DNA from: Pseudobacteriovorax antillogorgiicola
GTDB taxonomy: Bacteria; Bdellovibrionota_B; Oligoflexia; Oligoflexales; Oligoflexaceae
Assembly: GCF_900177345.1 (NCBI RefSeq)
Contig: NZ_FWZT01000008.1
Span: forward strand, 215,768 to 279,767
Direction of reading: 5' to 3'
DNA length: 64,000 nt
The position numbers and the translations under genes were made by a program. This document shows positions 17,170 through 23,957 of this stretch, in pieces (positions within the stretch are counted from its first letter, which is position 1; every line of letters starts with the position of its first letter). The notes below the pieces were generated by a model. The model made no database searches. It had not been told where the DNA came from and saw nothing but the letters and a program-made list of their open reading frames with translations.

Positions 17170-17577
17170 TCAAACGCTCGTGTTCTCATCAATTTTTCGA
17201 TTCTCTGTACCATACCCCCAGGTCAAAAATAGGGCTGATGATGGTTCAGCAATTTTGGCGGTATGTCGGGTGTTTTGTGGGACGACAATATACTGACCTG
17301 GTTTGAGTTCAACCACTCTTTGCTCACCGTCTACCTCTAAAATAAATTTAATATGCCCTGATATGCAGAATACTACTTCATCGCCGTTTGGGTGCATTTC
17401 CCATGAGTCCCAGTCAGTTTCGAATGAAAATTGACTCATCAGGTAGCCCATCTTGGGATTGTTGGCTGGATTGTCCTTGTCAAAGGCCATCTTCCAAAAG
17501 TCCTCTTGCTTCCAGACTTGAGCTCTGCCCTTCGGATCAGCGAGTACATATTCATCTTTTAAAGTTTTAACTTGCAT
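17170..17577 (-). CDS. cupin-domain protein
   Basis: 135 aa single-domain cupin. Motif 1 is WEMHPNGDEVVFCISGHIKF (a G..H/E variant in which HPNGDE supplies His and Glu) and motif 2 is LKPGQYIVVPQNTRHTAKI. These could bind one metal, but no substrate can be assigned. The start ATG lies inside a perfect 16-bp palindrome with no ribosome-binding site; a -35 TTGACA (17614-17609) and a -10 CATACT (17590-17585) would place transcription at the A of the ATG, giving a leaderless mRNA. It is divergent from a broken tetR-type gene whose product presumably repressed it. Confidence 0.75.
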   Translation of the reverse strand: MQVKTLKDEYVLADPKGRAQVWKQEDFWKMAFDKDNPANNPKMGYLMSQFSFETDWDSWEMHPNGDEVVFCISGHIKFILEVDGEQRVVELKPGQYIVVPQNTRHTAKIAEPSSALFLTWGYGTENRKIDENTSV

Positions 17578-17610
17578 ACTAATTAGTATGTCTACATGCT
17601 AATTAGTATG
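17575..17610. promoter_or_regulatory. twin palindromic operator and divergent promoters
   Basis: CATACTAATTAGTATG at 17575-17590 is a perfect 16-bp palindrome. CATGCTAATTAGTATG at 17595-17610 repeats it with one change, with centres exactly 20 bp apart. The two sites cover the start codons of both divergent genes, the cupin at 17577 and the TetR-type regulator at 17608. Spacing and symmetry fit binding of two TetR-type dimers on one DNA face. Promoter hexamers overlap the palindromes, so bound repressor would block both transcripts. Confidence 0.75.
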
Positions 17611-18660
17611 TCAACTAAGAATCCTAGAATATTACGAAACCCAGTAGAGACGAGAGCCAGAATCTTAGAGGTGGCCTTCAGTCAATTACCTCCCCTAAAA
17701 GGAGGAGGCTTCAGGGCTAGCCAACAGCTAAATGCCAGTTCCGGAAGACACGGCCTATACACGTTATCTCTGCTAGAAGCTTTGACTCACGCTTACTTTT
17801 CTTAAATTTCCTCAATATGTTAATCGCTCCATTCACATCGGCATTGAGAACCACACCAGTACTGGACTGTAGAGTCCTCTTCGAGTCCTCTTCGAGTCTT
17901 CTTTCCCAAGTACTCTGAGTGTTTCTGTACGCCTTCTAATGCTAGAGAATCTCATTTTGAGGTATAACTTTCCTCTTGCTTAACAACCTTTATTCCACGT
18001 TTTTTTGTAGCTTATGTAATCGATACAGTGAGCTGGACCTTGTCGCCTTTTCTAACAAAGGTTCTCGTTCCAAAGTAGACCGAGAAAAGCCCTCTATCTT
18101 TTTTGTACTTTGGTGGTTTTACCTTTGCATCGTGCTTTCCTTCATTTTTTAGTTTGAGAAGGCCAAAAAATGAGTTGTAGTCTTGATGTAATTTGCGTTC
18201 CGTATTCTGAGCAAGCTGAGAAGGGAGTCTTTTATAGATATGGGGTTGGGTTTCTCGCATTAGCTTATCCACTTTTTGGATAGGTTAGATAAGCTTTAAT
18301 CGTTGTCTTTGTAGTGACGTCGAACCTGAAAAAGAGATGAGTTGTAGAGTCGACGAGACTCATTGCACATAGCTTTAACGACTCTCAGCTCGTCCTTTAG
18401 TTCTCGCTGGTATGATCATCAGTTGCTGGATAGAGCCGATCGCAAGCTATAAAGATCCAGTTCAGGGTATTCTGAAAAACTTTAAGCGATTGATCGATGA
18501 GCATCTTGACGAACATATCTTGTCTGGGTGTCCTTTGAACAATTTGATTCAAGAACTATCGGATGAGCCTGAGTTCGAAAAGCGGACTCAGGTTGTTTTG
18601 GAGAACTGGATATCTGGAACTGAAGGCCTGCTTAAACAAGCAAAACAAAGCGGTCACTGA
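17608..18660 (+). pseudogene. TetR-family regulator gene split by a TnpB element
   Basis: The N-terminal 26 codons (from ATG 17608, RNPVETRARILEVAFSQ) are the start of a TetR DNA-binding domain. The frame then enters a TnpB-type insertion element after TTAC. Coding resumes near 18418 with a typical TetR C-terminal domain: SCWIEPIASYKDPVQGIL, then LSGCPLNNLIQELSDEPEF and VLENWISGTEGLLKQA, ending at TGA 18658-18660. About 55 residues, including the recognition helix, are absent, so the insertion was accompanied by deletion. The promoter-proximal operator survives. The cupin gene is therefore probably derepressed unless another regulator binds there. Confidence 0.75.
17683..18300 (-). mobile_element. 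decayed IS200/IS605-group (IS1341-like) element with TnpB remnant
   Basis: Minus-strand coding from about 18272 gives a TnpB N-terminal part (YKRLPSQLAQNTERKLHQDY, FFGLLKLKNEGKHDAKVKPP, KYKKDRGLFSVYFGTRTF). After a large internal deletion the C-terminal part follows: KVVKQEESYTSK, a TGA where Cys is expected, DSLALEGVQKHSEYLGK, an 11-bp tandem duplication, then VLNADVNGAINILRKFKKSK with TAG at 17717-17719. An end hairpin, CCTCC and GGAGG, lies at about 17686-17704 next to TTAC, a known target type for this group. TnpB is an RNA-guided nuclease; here it is inactive, with the RuvC core lost. Confidence 0.75.
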
Positions 18661-18974
18661 GCTAAGTCAGTAAATACCAGGCAGCTCGCAGAGTTTATTG
18701 TCGCCTGCCAGGAAGGTGCTTTTTCTTGGGTAAAGTACTAAATAGCCGTAAGTCGATGCGCCTTATGCACAAATCTTTAGCTGAATACATCAACCTTCTT
18801 AATCGAGCAGAATGATCGGTAGGATAGTTACAAGTAAATACTAGATTTATTCTAAAACTGAAAGAGTTCTGAAAACCCATGCCGGTTCAAACTATAATAC
18901 GAAACCAGCGAGCCGATAACATTGATCGATAGTTCGTATTAGCGATTAGGACGGATCGATAAACCAAATTCAAG

Positions 18975-19117
18975 AACGAGAGTAGAAAAATTGTCGAATA
19001 GACTGAGTTTTAGAGGCACTGTAAAACAGTTTCCACAAAAGGGTGGATGGGTTTACGTTTCAGTACCCAAAAGCCAGATTTGTTCGGCCTTGCCGGTAAT
19101 CTTCATTTTCAATGTTT
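18975..19117 (+). pseudogene. DUF1905-like fragment
   Basis: An open frame reads LSFRGTVKQFPQKGGWVYVS then VPKSQICSALPV and stops at 19115-19117. 'F.G.V.QFP.KGGW.YV.VP' is characteristic of the N-terminal half of DUF1905 proteins. No start codon with a ribosome-binding site is clear and the second half is missing. The remaining 18661-18970 segment contains nothing I can assign. Confidence 0.4.
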
Positions 19118-19433
19118 AGCCAGCGTCTTTCTTGACATCGACAGTGTATCCTTCGATACCTTTCTTTCTCATAAGGTCTTGTACTAAGAGCCTCACATAG
19201 GAGGCTTCGTCCATTTTAAAAACCTTAGCGATCTTTTTCAGTGTCTTATAGCTCGGGAAATCCCTCTCACTCTCGAAGCCATAAATAGCTTGTCTGGTAA
19301 CGCCTACTTTAGTAGCCAAGCCTTCTTGGGTCAGATCATTTGCAAGTCGATCAGCTTTTAGTGCTCGTCCTAAAGAAAGAGGGCCACGATTACGTTTTAG
19401 AAACTCTAGAGCGTCGACATTATCTTTTGCCAT
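19116..19433 (-). CDS. HigA-type XRE-family antitoxin
   Basis: 105 aa. The helix-turn-helix lies in the middle: SLGRALKADRLANDLTQEGL, ATKVGVTRQAIYGFESERD and PSYKTLKKIAKVF, a canonical XRE/Cro pattern. It lies 11 bp downstream of the 3' end of a HigB/RelE-type toxin gene, the toxin-first order of higBA modules. It should bind its own promoter and neutralise the toxin. Because the toxin gene carries a nonsense codon, the antitoxin may now be an orphan repressor. Confidence 0.75.
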   Translation of the reverse strand: MAKDNVDALEFLKRNRGPLSLGRALKADRLANDLTQEGLATKVGVTRQAIYGFESERDFPSYKTLKKIAKVFKMDEASYVRLLVQDLMRKKGIEGYTVDVKKDAG

Positions 19434-19444
19434 TTTCTTAGATC

Positions 19445-19723
19445 CTAATATTTATGTTTGTTAATCTCTAAAACTTCGATCAATTCGATTTTTCCGCTGG
19501 TTTTGTCTTCCTTATAAATCGCTCAATAAGATCGGTTTAAGCGAATGGATCGCTGTCCTTTTCGATCTCCTTTGAGAGGCTCATCATGCCAGCCGGGAAC
19601 TTTTCGTACATTTCGGGTGCCTTGCTCCGTGATATCCAAGACCCACTTGTAAAATCGGTCGGCAATAAAGTCTGGAATTTTCCTTAAGTCTTTTTGTGCC
19701 TGCTTAGTCAACTCTACTTTCAC
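19445..19723 (-). pseudogene. HigB/RelE-type toxin with an internal stop
   Basis: The frame starts MKVELTKQAQKDLRKIPDFI and continues through KVPGWHDEPLKGDRKGQRSI to RLNRSY, a standard HigB/RelE mRNA-interferase pattern. TGA at 19523-19525 (codon 67) occupies the position where the family has Arg (RSYRAIY), consistent with a CGA-to-TGA change. The frame then continues AIYKEDKTSGKIELIEVLEI to NKHKY and TAG at 19445-19447, giving 92 codons, the family's normal length. Loss of the last 26 residues removes the final strand, so the toxin is probably inactive. Confidence 0.75.
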
Positions 19724-19856
19724 AGTTTACCTCTGGAACGCATTATCCAAATGCCGGCAAGTAATTACTTTACAATAGTCTTATCGGAAAAGAAAGCAAT
19801 TACTTTACATTTATTAATTTCATAAATACAGATAGTTATCAAAATTTGTCTGAATT

Positions 19857-20112
19857 CTAGCTCAGGTTGTGCGAGAAAACTTGGGCTTTGATCTTTAATT
19901 GGGCATTGAGCTGATTCGCGCGGCTCCTAGGTTCCTCGATTGTCATGGATCGATGAAAGCCCAGCGCAGACCATCGACCTTTGTGAATATCACTCTTTCT
20001 TAGACTTCTTTGCTTTTGACGATGCACAGTTTTTTGATTGGTATGAAACAAATTGGAGCTTCCATTTGGGCTCGTTCTTTTTCCATTCTAGTTTTCGGAC
20101 ATAGTATCCCAT
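19857..20112 (-). pseudogene. tyrosine-recombinase integrase, N-terminal remnant
   Basis: ATG at 20112 gives MGYYVRKLEWKKNEPKWKLQ then FVSYQSKNCASSKAKKSKKE, after which a one-base deletion stops the frame. The next frame continues HKGRWSALGFHRSMTIEEPR and SRANQLNAQLKIKAQ. 'RW..LGF...MTIEEAR.RA.QLNAQ' is the arm-binding N-terminal region of phage-type integrases. The catalytic domain is entirely absent. It is the probable relic of the enzyme that placed this island at the ssrA end located 4.5 kb to the left. Confidence 0.6.
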
Positions 20113-20284
20113 GAATTTCTTATTACTGGTGAAATCTAGTTCTCAGAGTGTATTCGGGCATGAAATACAGGAGCTAGAGGTCACTGGTAAGTTGGCTAAT
20201 GGGGTGGTAGCTTCATGTGGCTGTAGGGTATTCAAGTTACCTGCGCGATATTTAATTGGACTTTTTATGTAGAAAGGAATTTGA

Positions 20285-20842
20285 GTGAATATCGATTTTA
20301 AAAAAATCACAGGGAAAACACAGGCAGGACGGGTAAGATTCGAATTTTATTGTACGGATTGCTCCTCTAAATTCTGGTATAATTTTCACTGGTTTTATCA
20401 CGATAAACTTCATTTTCTCAAATATGATGCCCAGGAGGCTAAATCATTCTGTGAAGCAATTAACAATCAGAATCTAGAAAGATTAACTGATAGTAAGGTC
20501 TTAGTTGATCAGATCATGGACGCTCTGTGTAATTGCGATCCCAACATAGCAGAGGTCATCGACCCGGAGAAAGAGTTAAGAATACTTTATGCCAAGAGGC
20601 TATTGGATCCTTCCATCGCAATTCCTGAAAAGCTCTCAGAGTTGGTGAAGCATTCGCAACCTAAAAAGGTGAGGGAACTATGGGAAGAGTTAGAGGCACT
20701 TGGGGCAGAGGTCAGAGAGCTGGTTTACGAAGGCAGAGGTGTTTTTGGGTTCAAGCTCTATACGGATAAGGGGGTGTATCTTGATTATGGCACTAAGTCC
20801 GAGATCATTGAACTGATTAAAAATGATAATAATCTATCTTAG
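20285..20842 (+). CDS. hypothetical protein, 185 aa
   Basis: I do not recognise this protein. GTG at 20285 with AAAGGAA upstream is the likely start. Residues 18-45 contain a Cys pair (YCTDCSSKFWYNFHWFYHDK) that could form a small zinc site, with a second Cys pair later (DALCNCDPN). The C-terminal half is helical and acidic (VRELWEELEALGAEVRELVY) and ends with a compact beta motif (GVFGFKLYTDKGVYLDYG). It sits between the integrase relic and the second HigBA-like module, which fits accessory cargo. It appears intact. Confidence 0.55.
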   Translation: MNIDFKKITGKTQAGRVRFEFYCTDCSSKFWYNFHWFYHDKLHFLKYDAQEAKSFCEAINNQNLERLTDSKVLVDQIMDALCNCDPNIAEVIDPEKELRILYAKRLLDPSIAIPEKLSELVKHSQPKKVRELWEELEALGAEVRELVYEGRGVFGFKLYTDKGVYLDYGTKSEIIELIKNDNNLS

Positions 20843-20949
20843 CTACTCCGGGATGGTTGCGGTTATCATGGAGGTTTTTTGTACCGTATCGCCTACCACG
20901 TCCGAATCGGACGATGTTTCTTTGCTTAGTTGTATGATTTTAATGAAAA

Positions 20950-21047
20950 TAATGGTTGAGGCGTCGAGTCGACTTTATTCGATTCAGAACAATACTGTCG
21001 AGTTCATTTTAGTAGAAAAGGTGACGTCTCATGAGTACAAAAAGTAA
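20950..21047 (+). pseudogene. second HigB-type toxin, C-terminal remnant
   Basis: The last 26 codons before TAA at 21045-21047 read SRLYSIQNNTVEFILVEKVT then SHEYKK, matching the C-terminal strand of HigB/RelE toxins ('YSI..N.VEFI.V..VT.HEY'). Upstream sequence (20843-20950) does not encode the rest of the fold in any frame. The toxin is truncated. Its end overlaps the start of the antitoxin gene by 17 bp. Confidence 0.5.
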
Positions 21048-21352
21048 TACGCTAAAGAGCTTGCAAAAAAATTGCGGGAGAGCAACTAACTCTAGGTAGC
21101 TTCCTTCGCTCTATTCGCGAGGGCGAAGAAATGACCATGGTCGATTTTGCTAGTGAGCTAGGAATATCTAGATCTCATCTGAATGATATTGAAAAGGGTA
21201 ATAAAGCAGTAAGCCCTCAGAAAGCTGTAGAGTATGCTCAAATTTTGGGATACAGCGAGCAGCAGTTTGTTCGCTTAGCTCTTCAAGATCTTCTCGATCG
21301 TTACGAGCTACCGTATTCCGTAGAATTGAGTAAGAATAGTCGAGGATTGTAG
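21031..21352 (+). pseudogene. second HigA-type XRE antitoxin, frameshifted at an A7 tract
   Basis: ATG at 21031 opens MSTKSNTLKSLQK, then an A7 run at about 21065-21071 shifts the frame. In the next frame the protein continues IAGEQLTLGSFLRSIREGEE, MTMVDFASELGISRSHLNDI and EKGNKAVSPQKAVEYAQILG, a clear XRE helix-turn-helix, ending at TAG 21350-21352. With six A residues the two parts join into one protein of about 106 aa. A restart at the ATG at 21131 would give a 73-aa product lacking the first helix. Slippage on the A7 run could also restore some full-length product. Confidence 0.65.
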
Positions 21353-21538
21353 ACAATCACTGAATACCGCAGCTATCTAAACCAAAAACCATACCTGACA
21401 TGGTATCTCGATTATTCTATCCATTTTGACGATCAGTAGTAGGTTTGTCTTGGGGAGGTCGATCTCTGCTTTTACGCCATCAATAAATTTAACCAGGCTA
21501 GCACCCTTCCTAGGAAAGGCGCTAGCGAATAGACACCA

Positions 21539-23644
21539 CTACTTACGAGAGATCCAAACGATAATGTCAAACCCCCAGGTATTGAGCCAAACATTTTCCC
21601 AGTTAGGCTTATTATCTTTTAAAAGAGGCTTCTCAGCACTTTGGAGCACGAACTCAGCAGATTTTTCAAGACCCTCACCGAGCTTTCCAGGAACATCGAT
21701 ATCATCGACCGAGTTTTCGGCGTTGTCGAGAATCTGTGACATGGACGAATGGAGATTGTCTAATGCCGGATGATTTTCGAAAGCATCTTCAACACTATCG
21801 ATCGTGTCCTTGATATTGTTCGTCACCTCTTCCTTTGTATCGCGGAATTTATCTAGTATGGCTTTACATTCGTCAAGAGATTGTTTGATACCAAGGCAAT
21901 CGTAAAAATTTTCATCTTTTCTTGTTTCATAGAATGGAGAGTAACTGTCTCTTTTCAAGTACCAGTTGGCATCGTATAGGATTTCATCTTTTCTTGTTTC
22001 ATAGAATGGAGAGTAACTGTCTCTTTTCAAGTACCAGTTGGCATCGTATAGGATTTCATCTTTTCTTGTTTCATAGAATGGAGAGTAACTGTCTCTTTTC
22101 AAGTACCAGTTGGCATCGTATAGGATTTCATCTTTTCTTGTTTCATAGAATGGAGAGTAACTGTCTCTTTTCAAGTACCAGTTGGCATCGTATAGGATTT
22201 CATCTTTTCTTGTTTCATAGAATGGAGAGTAACTGTCTCTCTTCAAGTACCAGTTGGCATCGTACAGGTTTTCATCTTTTCTTGTTTCATAGAATGGAGA
22301 GAAACTATCCCTTTTAATATGCCAGAGAGTATCCGCAAGGCTTCGCGCAGAAGATCTTCTAGTCTTAGCGTCGCCAATCAGATCAAGAATTTTCTGGCTA
22401 GAGTCTCGTAAACTTCGGTAGTGGCCACCATTGATAGTTCTGCGATGCAACCAAGTGTTCTCGATAAGGGTTTGAAACTCTTTATCTGTAACATCCAGGA
22501 GATTGCCCTTGAGAGCATTGAGCCTGGCTGTGCGCAGCTCAAGATCGACTGGAAGTTTCTCGGAACCACAAATTTCTGCTTGGTTCACTTTCCGTCTCTC
22601 TCCGGCCGCAGAGCAGAAATTATTCCAGTACCATAGGTCTAAAGATGTGCGAATATACTTGTTAAAAGAGGTTTTTAGCAGAGATCTGAAATTTGAATCA
22701 GAAATCTTGGCAAACTTGATGTCCTGGATTTTTGAGAGATCTTGTTTGGCCTTGGTGGTGGACGCAGAAAACTTTGCGGCAATATCATTAGCCTTAAGGT
22801 CTAACGAATCTAGGTAGTCCTTTACCTTTCCATTTTGCCTGTCTAGAAGAGCTAGTGATCTATTCACTTTCTCTTGATAACTAGGGTAAAGCGTCTCGGC
22901 CTCTTCTAAACAAATCTCGCCAACGAGAGCATCCGTTTCAACAGCTAACGTTTCGATTTCTGCTGTGGCTTGTGCAGCTAAGCCGCTTGGAAGTTTTTGG
23001 CTAAAGACTTTCTTGAGGTTGCGAGTCGCTTTGCTAATCTTTGACACCTGGCTCTTACAGGCTGTTTGGTAACTTTTCAAAGAGCGGTCATGGGCATTTT
23101 CAAAGTGTTCAAGAGCCTTGTCCGCGGCATTGTCAACGCGATCAAGGAGATCAGCCGCCTTTTTGCTTAGTGCCTGGGCTTTCTCCGAGCCTTTATCTTT
23201 ATCCAAACGACCTTCTATTTTCGAATAAGACTGGAAGTACCTATCTGCTAGGTCGGATGCGATATTTTGGCTTTCCAACCATCCAGAATCTACGAACTGA
23301 TCGAAATGAGACATAAGGTTTGTTTCACTATCGATCAAAGCTTTAGGCCAGGCTTGGTAGGTACTTAATGGCTCCTCTATACTATGCCAGGATATACTCG
23401 TAAGACTTGTTGGGGTCGGGAATGGAATCGGTGGAGGGTTTGGCGTCGGTCCAGGTGTCGGTCCAGGTGTCGGTCCAGGCGTCGGTTCAGGCGCAGGTGT
23501 AGGGCTTGGAGTCGGCGTCGGCGTTTGGGGGGGTGTTAACTTTGCTGGGTTAACTATGTCAGGCTTGTCACTGCTAGATTTTCCACCGCAGTTCATCAGC
23601 AAGTTTGACGCTAAAGCAAAACAATATAATCTTGAAATTTTCAT
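21539..23644 (-). CDS. large lipoprotein with 24-residue tandem repeats
   Basis: 701 aa. A lipoprotein-type signal (MKISRLYCFALASNLLMNCG) leads to a Pro/Thr-rich tether (PTPGPTPGPTPGPTP, about 40-80). A long helical coiled-coil-like region (about 130-420) follows, with few aromatic residues. Then come about six copies of a 24-residue unit (WYLKRDSYSPFYETRKDE core, about 440-580) and a final helical segment. I recognise no family. Layout suggests a surface-tethered, elongated protein with a spacer, a stalk and a repeat tip. It stands alone between the island remnants and the purine permease. Four Cys lie in pairs in the stalk and may form disulfides. Confidence 0.72.
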   Translation of the reverse strand: MKISRLYCFALASNLLMNCGGKSSSDKPDIVNPAKLTPPQTPTPTPSPTPAPEPTPGPTPGPTPGPTPNPPPIPFPTPTSLTSISWHSIEEPLSTYQAWPKALIDSETNLMSHFDQFVDSGWLESQNIASDLADRYFQSYSKIEGRLDKDKGSEKAQALSKKAADLLDRVDNAADKALEHFENAHDRSLKSYQTACKSQVSKISKATRNLKKVFSQKLPSGLAAQATAEIETLAVETDALVGEICLEEAETLYPSYQEKVNRSLALLDRQNGKVKDYLDSLDLKANDIAAKFSASTTKAKQDLSKIQDIKFAKISDSNFRSLLKTSFNKYIRTSLDLWYWNNFCSAAGERRKVNQAEICGSEKLPVDLELRTARLNALKGNLLDVTDKEFQTLIENTWLHRRTINGGHYRSLRDSSQKILDLIGDAKTRRSSARSLADTLWHIKRDSFSPFYETRKDENLYDANWYLKRDSYSPFYETRKDEILYDANWYLKRDSYSPFYETRKDEILYDANWYLKRDSYSPFYETRKDEILYDANWYLKRDSYSPFYETRKDEILYDANWYLKRDSYSPFYETRKDENFYDCLGIKQSLDECKAILDKFRDTKEEVTNNIKDTIDSVEDAFENHPALDNLHSSMSQILDNAENSVDDIDVPGKLGEGLEKSAEFVLQSAEKPLLKDNKPNWENVWLNTWGFDIIVWISRK
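21904..22320 (-). repeat. 72-bp tandem repeats, about six copies
   Basis: Unit starts fall at 21911, 21983, 22055, 22127, 22199 and 22271, exactly 72 bp apart. The first four are essentially identical at the nucleotide level; the fifth and especially the sixth (the N-terminal copy of the protein) have diverged. The pattern indicates recent in-frame amplification within the lipoprotein gene. Confidence 0.95.
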
Positions 23645-23896
23645 CGAAGAAACCTTATTTTTGAAAGGTGTAACCTTTAGTCCACAGTTTCGGCTCTATC
23701 TCTTCAAAGGGACAAACGTGTGCAATGGATATTGCTTTTTCTTCCTTAACTTCCACTAAGAATCGATTCTAGCTCGGTGGCATTGTGATAAGAGATCGGT
23801 GCTAGGGTCTATGGTAACTCATCCCTGACGCAGTTCTTTGTTTGTCGAATTAGCATTGCAGATCAGTAGATATCCGAGAGGCATGTGTCAAGGCAA

Positions 23897-23914
23897 GCCT
23901 TAGTTAACTAAGGC
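23897..23914. repeat. perfect 18-bp palindrome in a 313-bp gap
   Basis: GCCTTAGTTAACTAAGGC reads the same on both strands. It lies 44 bp beyond the 3' end of the NCS2 permease gene, inside the 23645-23957 gap. It has no loop and no U-tract, so it is more likely a protein-binding site than a terminator. Nothing else was seen in this gap. Confidence 0.6.
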
Positions 23915-23957
23915 GTGACAGGAGCTGTAAAAGTGAGCGGCGAACCCGAGCTGTGTA

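Noticed and set aside
18695..18880. 61-aa minus-strand open frame
   Set aside because: Composition and lack of a ribosome-binding site make it look like chance. It lies in decayed island sequence.
20111..20272. 53-aa plus-strand frame overlapping the integrase start
   Set aside because: No ribosome-binding site, and the overlapping minus-strand integrase motifs explain part of the sequence better.
15336..21352. Integron cassette array
   Set aside because: Small accessory genes (acetyltransferase, TfoX_N, cupin, toxin-antitoxin) look cassette-like, but they point in both directions and no attC-type recombination sites were seen between them.
21922..22317. 131-aa plus-strand repeat open frame
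   Set aside because: It is the antisense reading of the 72-bp repeats; the minus-strand lipoprotein has a signal peptide and continuous coding on both sides.
21904..22320. CRISPR array
   Set aside because: The repeats are contiguous 72-bp units without spacers and code in frame within a lipoprotein.
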